Assembly (NCBI GenBank): GCA_900553035.1
Contig: USCC01000071.1
Coordinates: 1 to 10,745, forward strand
DNA length: 10,745 bases
Origin: an uncultured Rhodospirillaceae bacterium
Lineage (GTDB): Bacteria > Pseudomonadota > Alphaproteobacteria > CAAGCB01 > CAG-977
Reading direction: 5' to 3'
Part shown: one piece after another, positions 1-6,640 of the stretch
Numbering within the stretch: the first letter of the stretch is position 1
Layout of the letters: each line of letters begins with the position of its first letter
Position numbers and translations under genes: made by a program
The notes under the pieces: generated by a model
What the model was told of the DNA's origin: nothing
Seen by the model: the letters and a program-made list of their open reading frames with translations, nothing else
The model's database searches: none

Positions 1-2
1 TC

Positions 3-383
3 TTGTTTGTTATTACAAATTTTGTTTATTTATTTACACATTTAACGTTTAACGATAAGTTGATATATTCTGATTTTTGTAAGGCTGTTTTTGCTTTAAC
101 CATATTTTGTATATTTTATTTATGCCTGTCATTCCCATTTGACTGGGTGATGTTTATGGATCCTCCGAAAGAGGATTTTATTCCGGGGGCATTTTATCTG
201 CAGGGCGGTGGTTTTACTGAAGTGTTTTTCATTTTTTTTGGCTTTTCAAGAGGCGTCCCTTATTTGGGTAGCGTCATTTCGTTCTATTGTTTCTTTTTGC
301 TGATCGTTGCCCTGATTGATTTGTTGGGCTGGGGGATTAAGGAAATCATCTTTTTGACGAGAAAAAGAAAGGGAGGAGAATAA
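3..383 (+). CDS. Integral membrane protein of unknown function, probably cut by the left window edge
   Basis: The frame is open from the first bases of the window. The TTG at position 3 may be internal, so the true start probably lies outside. I do not recognise a family. The 126 visible residues are very rich in Phe, Leu and Ile. Likely membrane segments lie at about residues 3-17, 26-45 and 90-112, with a possible fourth near 72-82, and the protein ends in a basic tail (RKRKGGE) that would sit in the cytoplasm by the positive-inside rule. The DNA is visibly richer in A+T than the genes to its right, which may mark transferred DNA. It converges on the peptidoglycan-binding/toxin-like gene, with only 18 bases between the two stop codons, occupied by a shared hairpin. 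A role as a membrane partner or immunity protein for that neighbour is possible but unsupported, because immunity genes usually lie on the same strand. Confidence 0.55.
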   Translation: MFVITNFVYLFTHLTFNDKLIYSDFCKAVFALTIFCIFYLCLSFPFDWVMFMDPPKEDFIPGAFYLQGGGFTEVFFIFFGFSRGVPYLGSVISFYCFFLLIVALIDLLGWGIKEIIFLTRKRKGGE

Positions 384-394
384 TTTCCTCCCTT
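369..394. terminator. Bidirectional intrinsic terminator between convergent genes
   Basis: A perfect 9-bp stem, AAGGGAGGA (369-377) with TCCTCCCTT (386-394), closes an 8-base loop. The rightward gene's stop codon lies in the loop. Pyrimidine-rich tracts follow in both directions: CCTTTATTT to the right, and TTTCTTTTTC when read leftward. It can therefore end transcripts of both convergent genes. Confidence 0.7.
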
Positions 395-401
395 CCTTTA
401 T

Positions 402-1904
402 TTACTTTATCTTTATACGATTTCTTTCCAGACGGTGCCTGTTTTGAAGGATGTATTCTGAAAACTGTTTTTTCGTCATGTCTTTTCCGTATAGATTCCA
501 AAGCTCTATTCCTATTTTGACGGCCTCTTCATCTTCGGTACTGAACCCATCCGTCATCCGGCTAATGAACTTAAGCAAAAATTCGGAATTTTTTAAAGAA
601 CGTCCTTTGTACCCATAGTATATGTTTCCCCATATATCATGGTCATAGACGTATTCCTCATCGCCGGGAAATCTTATTGTAAAGGATACAGCTTTACCTT
701 TCTTTGTGTTCGCCAGTGGAGTCTCATCTATTTGAAATCCTCTGGATAACTGTCCTTTAAGCATGGGTTTAAAGTCATGTATCCCATCTGTCGGAGAGTT
801 TTTAGCCCATTGAGTATAGTCTTCATCCTCAAAGCGCTTAATATGATCCATCATGAAGTCAACCATTTTATTATAGGCATCAGGCACTGTATCACGATAA
901 ACAGTATCCTCCAACGTCGCCTGATTCGGATACTCCGTACGGAATTGTTGAATAGTTTTTGCATCCCGTTCTTCTTTCTCCTTCGCGGCTTCCGGGGACA
1001 GATTCGTCACAGGGAGATTTTCCTTTTGTTCATTTTTTTCTTGAGCGTCTCTCCGAAAGAGAAGGAGAGAGACCTTGTCGCTGCTTTTTGGAAATTGAGC
1101 CTGTCTTTCTAAGGTGCTTTCCTTTTCGTCCGATGCTACGGCGTTTTCCCTAGCCGGCAAAGAAGCGAGCTTTTGAAAAAACGCGCCAAAGCGGGAGAAC
1201 GACGTGTCCTGTTCCTTTTCGTCCGGTTTGGCCGGGACAGACGCGGGAGATGCTTTCAAAAGTGTTTCAGAGGACTCTGCCGATTCTTTTTTTATGGCTC
1301 TCTGCGAAGAAAAAATCATACGTTTTTCCCCGTTGACATCTTCCTGTGGGGGAAAAAACGGGTTTTCAGGCTGTTGAAGCGCTTTTTCCGTTTCACCGCC
1401 CGGATTGATGATGCCGTCAACGGTCAGGCCACGATCCTGCTGGAATTTCTTTATGCTTTTGAACATTTCCCGGTCGGGGAATGCTGCACGGTGCTTTTTG
1501 GAAACATAATCCGGAAATTGATAGTATCCTTTCGCTTCCAAACGAAATTTCGTGTTCAGAAGGTCTTTCGCATCATAATCCAAAACACGCGTGTCTTCGC
1601 TCAGAGGTTTTTTGACCTTGAACGTATTACGGCGGCGTTCCGTATCATCATGGAGTTTGTTGAGAGCCTGAACGGTTTCTCCATTAGGCTCCAGAATGCC
1701 GTCTTCGTTCAGCCGATTGTCTTTTTGAAAGCTTTTAATGCCTTCTTCCAACTGAATATCCATCAGCTTCGGATTTAATTGCCCGGCATACGGCGGTTCC
1801 TGATAATATCCTGTTTCCCGGAAAATTTCCTTGGCCTGATGAAGGTCGTTTTCTTCGTTTTCCCCGAAAGGCCGGATCGTTGATTTTAATTTTATGGGGT
1901 TCAT
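402..1904 (-). CDS. Tandem peptidoglycan-binding-repeat protein with a C-terminal polymorphic toxin 44-like domain
   Basis: This 500-residue protein has three parts. Residues about 20-84 and 110-176 are two divergent copies of one repeat, each with a GYYQ motif, an (I/S)IKxFQxD helix, a DGI turn and an xPxGETxxAL end. This is the layout of PG_binding_1-type domains. Residues about 177-330 form a charged, low-complexity linker. Residues about 335-500 carry DFK (377-379) and an IWGNIYYGYKG stretch (424-434), which resemble the DFK and GNxxYGxxG motifs of polymorphic toxin type 44 (Ntox44, a predicted nuclease). That match is from memory of the family, not a search. No Sec signal peptide or membrane segment is visible, so export would need a dedicated system, or the protein acts inside the cell. 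The ATG start has an ideal Shine-Dalgarno, AAGGAG (1911-1916), six bases upstream. Its nearest same-strand neighbour is the DUF3800 gene upstream, which has its own terminator. Certain as a gene; the repeat call is good; the toxin call is moderate. Confidence 0.8.
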   Translation of the reverse strand: MNPIKLKSTIRPFGENEENDLHQAKEIFRETGYYQEPPYAGQLNPKLMDIQLEEGIKSFQKDNRLNEDGILEPNGETVQALNKLHDDTERRRNTFKVKKPLSEDTRVLDYDAKDLLNTKFRLEAKGYYQFPDYVSKKHRAAFPDREMFKSIKKFQQDRGLTVDGIINPGGETEKALQQPENPFFPPQEDVNGEKRMIFSSQRAIKKESAESSETLLKASPASVPAKPDEKEQDTSFSRFGAFFQKLASLPARENAVASDEKESTLERQAQFPKSSDKVSLLLFRRDAQEKNEQKENLPVTNLSPEAAKEKEERDAKTIQQFRTEYPNQATLEDTVYRDTVPDAYNKMVDFMMDHIKRFEDEDYTQWAKNSPTDGIHDFKPMLKGQLSRGFQIDETPLANTKKGKAVSFTIRFPGDEEYVYDHDIWGNIYYGYKGRSLKNSEFLLKFISRMTDGFSTEDEEAVKIGIELWNLYGKDMTKKQFSEYILQNRHRLERNRIKIK

Positions 1905-1928
1905 TTTCGTCTCCTTTATTTTGGGTAT

Positions 1929-1957
1929 AAAAAAAGCCTTCCGAAAGAACGGAAGGC
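1929..1957 (-). terminator. Intrinsic terminator downstream of the DUF3800 gene, inside the leader of the next gene
   Basis: Read leftward, an 8-bp stem (GCCTTCCG at 1936-1943 with CGGAAGGC at 1950-1957) with a six-base loop is followed at once by seven T residues (A run at 1929-1935 on the plus strand). This is a textbook rho-independent terminator for the DUF3800 gene. It sits 24 bases before the start codon of the next gene and downstream of that gene's best promoter candidates, so it may also act as an attenuator in that gene's leader. Confidence 0.75.
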
Positions 1958-1958
1958 C

Positions 1959-1981
1959 TATAATGCACGTAAAGCATTATA
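1959..1981. repeat. 8-bp inverted repeat overlapping a -10 box
   Basis: TATAATGC (1959-1966) and GCATTATA (1974-1981) are perfect inverted arms around a 7-base spacer. Each arm contains TATAAT, one on each strand. The right arm forms an extended -10 (TGTTATAAT) for the leftward gene starting at 1904. The symmetry would suit an operator or a 5' RNA hairpin. No known regulator site is recognised. Confidence 0.5.
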
Positions 1982-2015
1982 ACAATAAGTTTACATAAAA
2001 ATTACACTTTGTCAA
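1976..2015 (-). promoter_or_regulatory. Promoter region for the peptidoglycan-binding/toxin-like gene
   Basis: Two overlapping candidates read leftward. One has a consensus -35, TTGACA (2010-2015), a 16-base spacer and TAAACT (1988-1993). The other is an extended -10, TGTTATAAT, with its TATAAT at 1976-1981 and no clear -35. Both lie between the DUF3800 stop codon and the terminator at 1929-1957, so a transcript from either would carry that terminator hairpin in its leader. The start sites are inferred, not shown. Confidence 0.5.
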
Positions 2016-2031
2016 TATATGGAAAGTTTTT

Positions 2032-2895
2032 TTATCCGGACCGAGCCATATCCTTGAACATGGCAATGGCGTTCTGCTTCTGCATCGGATCGGAAACGAC
2101 AATGCCGCCCATGTTGTACCCTTGCGGGTTCGTGTAGCGGTGCTGCATTTCCCGCAAAGCCGTGCCGTATCGTTCACGCAACATTCCGGCGTTTTCCTGA
2201 ACATGGACGTTATGTACAAAGTCGGCACAGTAGGCGTAGCTGGCGATGGGAAAAAGAAAGGCGGAGCACAGAATATCGCACAGCTGAAGCCCGGCCAGAT
2301 TATTGCTGTGCCCGAAACAGGGCATTTCAACAATGTGCGGGTAAAGCGGGTGGAGATGCTGAAATTTTTGAGTAAAGACGGAATGGGAAACACTGACGTT
2401 TTTAATCTGGTCGCGGCTGTCGGCGATGCAGAAACCATAATCGTCTTGTTGTTGGAGATAATTGTCGAAATAGGTGTAAATGCTTTGGATGGATGAGGTG
2501 TACACCGCTTTGCCGTTAAAGGGCTTTCCGGGGATTTTCACCCATATGCGCCCGACGATTTTGATATCATACCTGAAAAACAGGTCAACGATCCTGTCCA
2601 GAAACCCCAGAGCGTGGCGTTTGATTTTCCGGCTGCCGCGCATGGCGTTGCGGCGCAGGTCGGCGCCCTTGATTTCCGGAATGATACGGTCAAGAAACTT
2701 TTCCGTCGGGTAGTTCAGACCCGGGTAATACCGGTATTTCAGCTTGATGAAATCATGCGTCAGGTCATACAGGCAGTGATGATCAATGAACAGGCCTCCA
2801 ATCACCAGAACGGGCTGATGATTGCCGTTATCAGGAGGGATTTCCGGCATGGTTCCCAAATCGCCGGATTCATCAATATAGCATATTTTGACCAA
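2032..2895 (-). CDS. DUF3800 family protein (RNase H-like fold predicted)
   Basis: The N-terminal IDESGDLG is the hallmark of DUF3800 proteins, a widespread family with a predicted RNase H-like fold and acidic active-site residues, often found in accessory and defence-linked regions. Counting from an upstream in-frame GTG at 2922 (296 residues), candidate catalytic acids are Asp17/Glu18 in IDES, Asp168 in the IADSRD segment, and Asp216 in the conserved LQLCD helix. No enzymatic activity is established for most members. I prefer the TTG at 2895, giving 287 residues and a start of MVKICYIDESGD. It places the motif at the very N-terminus, as is usual, and has an AGAGGT Shine-Dalgarno (2900-2905) four bases upstream. 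The GTG at 2922 lies inside a hairpin stem. The gene has its own promoter candidate and its own terminator, so it is probably a single-gene unit. The family assignment is confident; its biological role here is unknown. Confidence 0.8.
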   Translation of the reverse strand: MVKICYIDESGDLGTMPEIPPDNGNHQPVLVIGGLFIDHHCLYDLTHDFIKLKYRYYPGLNYPTEKFLDRIIPEIKGADLRRNAMRGSRKIKRHALGFLDRIVDLFFRYDIKIVGRIWVKIPGKPFNGKAVYTSSIQSIYTYFDNYLQQQDDYGFCIADSRDQIKNVSVSHSVFTQKFQHLHPLYPHIVEMPCFGHSNNLAGLQLCDILCSAFLFPIASYAYCADFVHNVHVQENAGMLRERYGTALREMQHRYTNPQGYNMGGIVVSDPMQKQNAIAMFKDMARSG

Positions 2896-2912
2896 AACGA
2901 CCTCTGATACAA

Positions 2913-2938
2913 CTAAGGCCACCTTTCGGTGACCTTAG
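2913..2938 (-). promoter_or_regulatory. Leader hairpin upstream of the DUF3800 gene
   Basis: Read leftward, CTAAGG-T-CACC and GGTG-G-CCTTAG pair around a GAAA tetraloop: ten base pairs plus one internal pair that can be a U-G wobble in the RNA. No T run follows, so it is not a good terminator. It lies between the inferred transcription start and the preferred TTG start and buries the alternative GTG at 2922. It could stabilise the mRNA or modulate translation. Confidence 0.5.
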
Positions 2939-2975
2939 GATTTGCTGCCCTTAGCGGGACAACTCTCAAAATTAC

Positions 2976-2989
2976 CCTATTATAATAGG
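2976..2989. repeat. 14-bp perfect palindrome over the DUF3800 promoter
   Basis: CCTATTATAATAGG reads the same on both strands and covers the -10 box of the DUF3800 promoter candidate. It could be an operator, or simply follow from TATAAT-like content flanked by matching GG/CC. No regulator is recognised. Confidence 0.45.
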
Positions 2990-3010
2990 ATACCCCCGTC
3001 CGGAAGTCAA
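2982..3010 (-). promoter_or_regulatory. Promoter of the DUF3800 gene
   Basis: Read leftward, a -35 TTGACT (3005-3010) and a -10 TATTAT (2982-2987) are separated by exactly 17 bases, close to the sigma-70 consensus. The start would fall near 2975, giving a leader of about 80 bases to the TTG at 2895. The -35 sits directly after the stop codon of the upstream lipoprotein gene. Confidence 0.55.
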
Positions 3011-3017
3011 GAGAAAT

Positions 3018-3881
3018 TTACTTCAGGGGAAGGGGCGCGACCTTGTACTGTCCCGGCTGGATTTTGTTTGAATCCGTTTTAACGCCGTATTCCTCAACCG
3101 TTTTGTTTCCCTTGTTTGTCGGCGGGACAGGGGTTTCCTGCGCCTGTTTGGGCAAAGAGAACTTCTTGGGATCGGACGGATAGGCGTTTTTCTGGAAACG
3201 GAAGAGCATGTAGCCGGTTCCGCCGCCATAGGCCGGCCCCGAAACGCCAAAGGAATAATTCGCGCCGATCACTCCGTAATCCAGGTCAACGTAATCAATG
3301 GAGAAAACCGTTGAAACCAACGATGTCGAAATTGTCGTGAACTTGCACCGATAGCCGGTATCCTCCATCAGGACGTAATCCGGCGTTTTGACAAACAGAG
3401 CGTTTTTCGACGTGCGGCAGACAGGGCGGATGCTGTTGTAATGCATGTTATAGTCCAGAGCAACCTCAATCGTCTGTTCTTCTTTTTTCAGCCGGACATC
3501 CAGGATTTTCGCGGAATCAATAACAACGGTTGCCGGAGTTACGCCGGCTTTGATATTGAACTTGATGTAATTTTCAAAACACATGCGCGAATTCGGATCC
3601 GCGTCGCACAGCAGAACAGCCGAGTTCAGGTTGTTGTCGAACAGGTTCAACAGGCTGTTGTACAGAAACTCGCGGGTCATGTTCGTCCGAGCCGGAGCGC
3701 ACTGCTGTGTCCGGCAGACGATAACGGAAGTCGCCGCTTTGGGTGTAATGATCGTCGTCGGCGCCACGTCCGAAGAAATGTCCGAAACCGTATTAAAAAA
3801 GGAATTCCCGCAGGACGCCGCCATTCCCGTCATAAGGATCACGGCCGAGATTTTCTTTAAGGATTTAAGATGATGCAACAA
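3018..3881 (-). CDS. Lipoprotein of unknown function
   Basis: The N-terminus is a lipoprotein signal: basic residues (K6, K9, K10), a hydrophobic stretch (11-22) and a lipobox AASC with the lipidated cysteine at position 24, followed by GN. In a diderm this predicts outer-membrane or periplasmic anchoring. The 263-residue mature part contains several cysteines (for example CRTQQC near 56-61, and others around 92-100 and 155-180) that could form disulfides, a Gly/Tyr-rich segment near residue 220, and a Pro/Lys-rich tail. I recognise no family. No ATG lies near the start. The gene begins with two consecutive TTG codons (3881 and 3878), preceded by AGAGGA (3887-3892) at 5 or 8 bases, so either TTG could be used. 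It lies 42 bases downstream of the MFS transporter gene with no terminator between, which suggests co-transcription. Confidence 0.75.
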   Translation of the reverse strand: MLHHLKSLKKISAVILMTGMAASCGNSFFNTVSDISSDVAPTTIITPKAATSVIVCRTQQCAPARTNMTREFLYNSLLNLFDNNLNSAVLLCDADPNSRMCFENYIKFNIKAGVTPATVVIDSAKILDVRLKKEEQTIEVALDYNMHYNSIRPVCRTSKNALFVKTPDYVLMEDTGYRCKFTTISTSLVSTVFSIDYVDLDYGVIGANYSFGVSGPAYGGGTGYMLFRFQKNAYPSDPKKFSLPKQAQETPVPPTNKGNKTVEEYGVKTDSNKIQPGQYKVAPLPLK

Positions 3882-3923
3882 ATTCGTCCTCTTCGCGTCT
3901 GTTGTTTCCTTTACAATATCACA

Positions 3924-5216
3924 TTATTTCCTTGTATCAAGAATTTCAATCGTTTCCGGATCAATCTTTTCAACGGGTTCTTTTTCTTCGGGGTCCAGCA
4001 GTTCCGGTTCAATTTCGCCGTTGGGCAGAACCGCCGTATGTGTCAGAACGGGGGCGAATTTCGTCACCGGAACGATTTCGGGCTTCTGGCGCAAACGTTG
4101 GAAGCAGAAGACCGTAATGGCGGCAAGCCCCGTGAATGTGGCGACAAAGAAACCTCTGGCGCCGAACGGAAGCATGAACAGAGAAACAAACGTCGGCCCC
4201 AGGATGGAACCGAAGCTGAACAGCAGGACAAGCTGGCTACTGGCCGGGACGACGTGTTCGGGCGGCACATTGTCATTGGCATGGGAAACGCTCAGAGGAT
4301 ACATTGAAAAGATCCCCGCACCATACAAAAAGGACAGGAACAGCAGAACAGGAAAAGCCGAAACACGGATCCACGGCAGGATCAGAGTAACAAGTGCGGT
4401 AAAGCTTCCGACGGCAAGCATGACAATGCGCCGGTCGTATTTGTCGGAAAAGCGCCCGATCGGAAACTGCATCAGCGTTCCGCCAAGAATGACGGTCGTC
4501 ATGAACGTCGATGTCTGATCCAGGTCAAGGCCGGATTTCTGAGCAAAAATCGCGCCCATGGTGTAAAACGAACTGGTAATAAGGCCGCTTGCAATACACC
4601 CCGCAACCCCCAGAGGCGTCAGCCTGATCAGTTCTCTCAGCGGAAAGGAGGAAGCCTTTTCAATGGTCGGCCCGGCAAACTTCGTCATCACAACAGGGAC
4701 AAGAGAGAGCATGGACATCACCGCACCGGCAGAAAACATATTGAATGTTTCGTTGACCGGCATTTTCAGCGCCTGCTGCCCGATGCCGAGGCCGATATAA
4801 TACAGGATGACGTACAGGGCGAAAATGCGCCCGCGTGTCTGGTTATTGGCGCGGCCGTTCAGCCAGCTTTCGATGCAGACCAGCAGTCCCGCAAAACCGA
4901 CACCCGACAGAAAACGCCACAAAGCCCACAGCGGCGCGGAAATCTCCAGCCCGTACAACAGGGTCGTAATTCCATACAGAGCGGCAAAGGCGGCAAAGGA
5001 TCGGATGTGCCCGACGCGCCCGATCAAAGCGTGGCTCCGTAGTGAGCCGAGGGTCAGACCGATAAAATATACGGACATAAGCAGGCCGGACGTTGTCGTC
5101 GCGAAACCGGCCTGATTCATCTGGAGACCCAGATACGAGTTCATCAGGCCGCCGGCCGCGCCGACAAACAACGTGCCGATCATAAGGGCGACGAGGGATT
5201 GGATAATATCTTTCAT
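3924..5216 (-). CDS. MFS transporter, YcaD-like
   Basis: This 430-residue protein has the pattern of a 12-helix major facilitator. Family-diagnostic features are CIESWLN (114-120) followed by TRGR (127-130) in the N-half, a motif A-like GRFSDKYDRR (254-263) at the loop between helices 8 and 9, and YPLSVSHANDNV (306-317) followed by a GSILGP helix (336-341). These match the YcaD-type branch of MFS carriers, whose substrates are mostly undefined. Residues about 375-430 form an acidic cytoplasmic tail (DPEEKEPVEKIDPE) not needed for transport in typical members. Translation starts at ATG with a weak Shine-Dalgarno (GGAAAA). The gene follows dpaL on the same strand, but a terminator lies between them, so it may depend on read-through or on the overlapping promoter candidate. 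Its position next to dpaL hints at metabolite uptake or export, which is inference only. Confidence 0.85.
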   Translation of the reverse strand: MKDIIQSLVALMIGTLFVGAAGGLMNSYLGLQMNQAGFATTTSGLLMSVYFIGLTLGSLRSHALIGRVGHIRSFAAFAALYGITTLLYGLEISAPLWALWRFLSGVGFAGLLVCIESWLNGRANNQTRGRIFALYVILYYIGLGIGQQALKMPVNETFNMFSAGAVMSMLSLVPVVMTKFAGPTIEKASSFPLRELIRLTPLGVAGCIASGLITSSFYTMGAIFAQKSGLDLDQTSTFMTTVILGGTLMQFPIGRFSDKYDRRIVMLAVGSFTALVTLILPWIRVSAFPVLLFLSFLYGAGIFSMYPLSVSHANDNVPPEHVVPASSQLVLLFSFGSILGPTFVSLFMLPFGARGFFVATFTGLAAITVFCFQRLRQKPEIVPVTKFAPVLTHTAVLPNGEIEPELLDPEEKEPVEKIDPETIEILDTRK

Positions 5217-5241
5217 GGCGTTTTCCGGGAGAGAAGCGGGT

Positions 5242-5272
5242 AAAAAAAAGAGCCGGCCGAAGCCGACTCTTT
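5242..5272 (-). terminator. Intrinsic terminator of dpaL
   Basis: Read leftward, an 11-bp stem (plus-strand arms 5247-5257 and 5262-5272), with one G-U wobble in the RNA, is capped by a stable C(UUCG)G tetraloop and followed by a run of eight T residues (A run at 5242-5249 on the plus strand, partly in the stem). It lies just after the dpaL stop codon and ends 25 bases before the MFS start codon. Confidence 0.8.
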
Positions 5273-5273
5273 C

Positions 5274-5302
5274 CTTATAAGCGCTCTTTTATGCTTTGAC
5301 AA
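5274..5302 (-). promoter_or_regulatory. Promoter candidate for the MFS-lipoprotein unit, overlapping the dpaL terminator
   Basis: Read leftward, TTGTCA (5297-5302, within the last dpaL codons) and TATAAG (5274-5279) are separated by 17 bases. A start about seven bases downstream would fall inside the dpaL terminator stem. The new transcript would then lack part of the stem and could escape termination. This would explain how the MFS gene is expressed despite the terminator. Confidence 0.45.
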
Positions 5303-6503
5303 CCTCATCGGCGGTTTTTCCGACGATTTGTGTGTACATTTCCGGATCCGTCGCGCCTTCCGAACTGAACAGGATGATAACGCTGTTTTCGTCCAGCTTC
5401 AGAGCCTTGCGGAATTCCGGATTTTCGGCCGCCGTGACCAGTCCGGCCAGCCCGGAAACACCGGATTCACCGGAAACAACCGGCGTATCGGCACATTCCC
5501 TGTTTGCCAGATCTTTCATCATGACGGGGATGAGCGTATCGGGAATGGTCATGAAACCGACCGCGTATTCCTTCAGAATGTCGAGCGCCAGCAGGGACGG
5601 TTCGCCACAGGACAGGCCGGCCATGATCGTTTCCAGATCGCCGTGGATGACGGTGTACTTGTCGTTTTTGATGCTGGCGTACAGGCAGTCGGCGTTTTTC
5701 GGTTCCACTGTGGTGAACAGGGGCCGGTTTTCATGCATGCGGCAACAGATGCGCGTAGATACCGCTGCGGCCAATCCGCCGACGCCGCCCTGAACGAACG
5801 TGTGGGTCGGGCGTTCCGGAATCTGATCCAACGCTTCATTGACCATGACGGTGTAGCCGTGCATGACGTCGCAGGGAACGTCCATGTAGCCGGGATAAGA
5901 CGTGTCAGAAATGACAAACCAGCCGTTTTTCGCCGCATCATCGGCGCAGTCATGAACGGAATCGTCATAGTTGCCGTTGCAACGGATGACTTTTGCGCCG
6001 TATTTTTCAATGGCTGTCTTGCGGCCCTCGCTGACTCCGGCATGGATGTAAATGACGCATTTCGCGCCGAACATCTGGGCGCCCCAGGCGACGGAACGGC
6101 CATGATTTCCGTCGGTTGCCGAACATACGGTAATCTGGGACACGACATCCTTGTATTTGCCGCTCAAAAGGTCTTTGGTCGTCGCCGTTTCGCCTGTCGC
6201 ATCCTTGATTTTATTCAGAAGCAGACGGCAGACGGCATAAGCGCCGCCCAAAGCCTTGAAACTGTCCAGACCGAAACGGGTGCTTTCGTCCTTGTAATAA
6301 ATCGCCTTGACACCCAGCTTTCTGGCATACTTATCGAGGCTGACCAGCGGAGTGACTCCATATCCGGGCCATGTGGAAATTTCCGCATAAGCGGCCTTGA
6401 AGCCTTCTTCGTTCAGAATCGTTTCCGCGGCGCCGCCAATCTTGTTCGGCGTTGCATTCGGATTGATCAACAGTTTTGCCTCGCCGGCTTCATACATCTG
6501 CAT
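5289..6503 (-). CDS. dpaL: 2,3-diaminopropionate ammonia-lyase (PLP-dependent)
   Basis: The enzyme (also called YgeX) converts 2,3-diaminopropionate to pyruvate and two ammonia molecules in the cytoplasm, using pyridoxal phosphate. The 404 residues compare well with about 398 in E. coli. FKALGGAYA carries the PLP-binding lysine at 83. ATDGNHGR (128-135) includes Asp130, and SDTSYPGY (198-205) includes Asp199. These correspond, with a constant offset, to the two catalytic aspartates described for the E. coli enzyme (120 and 189). A glycine-rich phosphate loop, QGGVGG, lies at 237-242. The first ATG is chosen because AAGGAAAA stands about nine bases upstream; the ATG two codons on is too far. 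A leftward promoter candidate lies upstream and a strong terminator follows. In enterobacteria and gut anaerobes this gene is found with ygeW, ygeY, hyuA, ssnA, ygfK and xdhD in a purine/uric-acid catabolic set, and an xdhD-type gene lies at the right of this window. Confidence 0.93.
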   Translation of the reverse strand: MQMYEAGEAKLLINPNATPNKIGGAAETILNEEGFKAAYAEISTWPGYGVTPLVSLDKYARKLGVKAIYYKDESTRFGLDSFKALGGAYAVCRLLLNKIKDATGETATTKDLLSGKYKDVVSQITVCSATDGNHGRSVAWGAQMFGAKCVIYIHAGVSEGRKTAIEKYGAKVIRCNGNYDDSVHDCADDAAKNGWFVISDTSYPGYMDVPCDVMHGYTVMVNEALDQIPERPTHTFVQGGVGGLAAAVSTRICCRMHENRPLFTTVEPKNADCLYASIKNDKYTVIHGDLETIMAGLSCGEPSLLALDILKEYAVGFMTIPDTLIPVMMKDLANRECADTPVVSGESGVSGLAGLVTAAENPEFRKALKLDENSVIILFSSEGATDPEMYTQIVGKTADEVVKA

Positions 6504-6590
6504 TCTTTATTTTCCTTTTAAAATCAGGTGAGTACAAATGACGGCCTACATCCAAAAGAGAGCTGTTCCGCCGTCGATTTTCTGGCTAAT

Positions 6591-6618
6591 ATCATAACAG
6601 TCTTATTTGTTTAGGCAA
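6591..6618 (-). promoter_or_regulatory. Promoter candidate for dpaL
   Basis: In the 137-base divergent gap between dpaL and the rutE-like gene, reading leftward, TTGCCT (6613-6618) and TATGAT (6591-6596) are separated by 16 bases. The start would lie near 6584, leaving a leader of about 80 bases. A 6-bp inverted repeat, GACGGC (6540-6545) and GCCGTC (6570-6575), falls in that leader. No convincing rightward promoter for the divergent operon was found. Confidence 0.4.
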
Positions 6619-6640
6619 CTTATTTTGTGGCAGGAAAATC

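Noticed and set aside
1173..1778. A 201-codon rightward frame inside the peptidoglycan-binding/toxin-like gene
   Set aside because: It is antisense to a gene with an ideal Shine-Dalgarno and clear repeats. The product is Phe/Arg-rich nonsense without start signals.
1977..2438. A 153-codon leftward frame overlapping the DUF3800 gene in another frame
   Set aside because: The DUF3800 frame carries the IDESGD and LQLCD motifs. The other frame shows no domain and runs into the promoter region of the next gene.
5328..6521. A 397-codon rightward open frame antisense to almost all of dpaL
   Set aside because: DpaL is supported by catalytic residues and full-length family match. The antisense frame is a by-product of codon bias and its product matches no family I know.
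6540..6575. Inverted repeat GACGGC/GCCGTC in the dpaL leader as a riboswitch or attenuator
   Set aside because: The stem is only 6 bp with a 24-base loop, and no known riboswitch core or T run is present.
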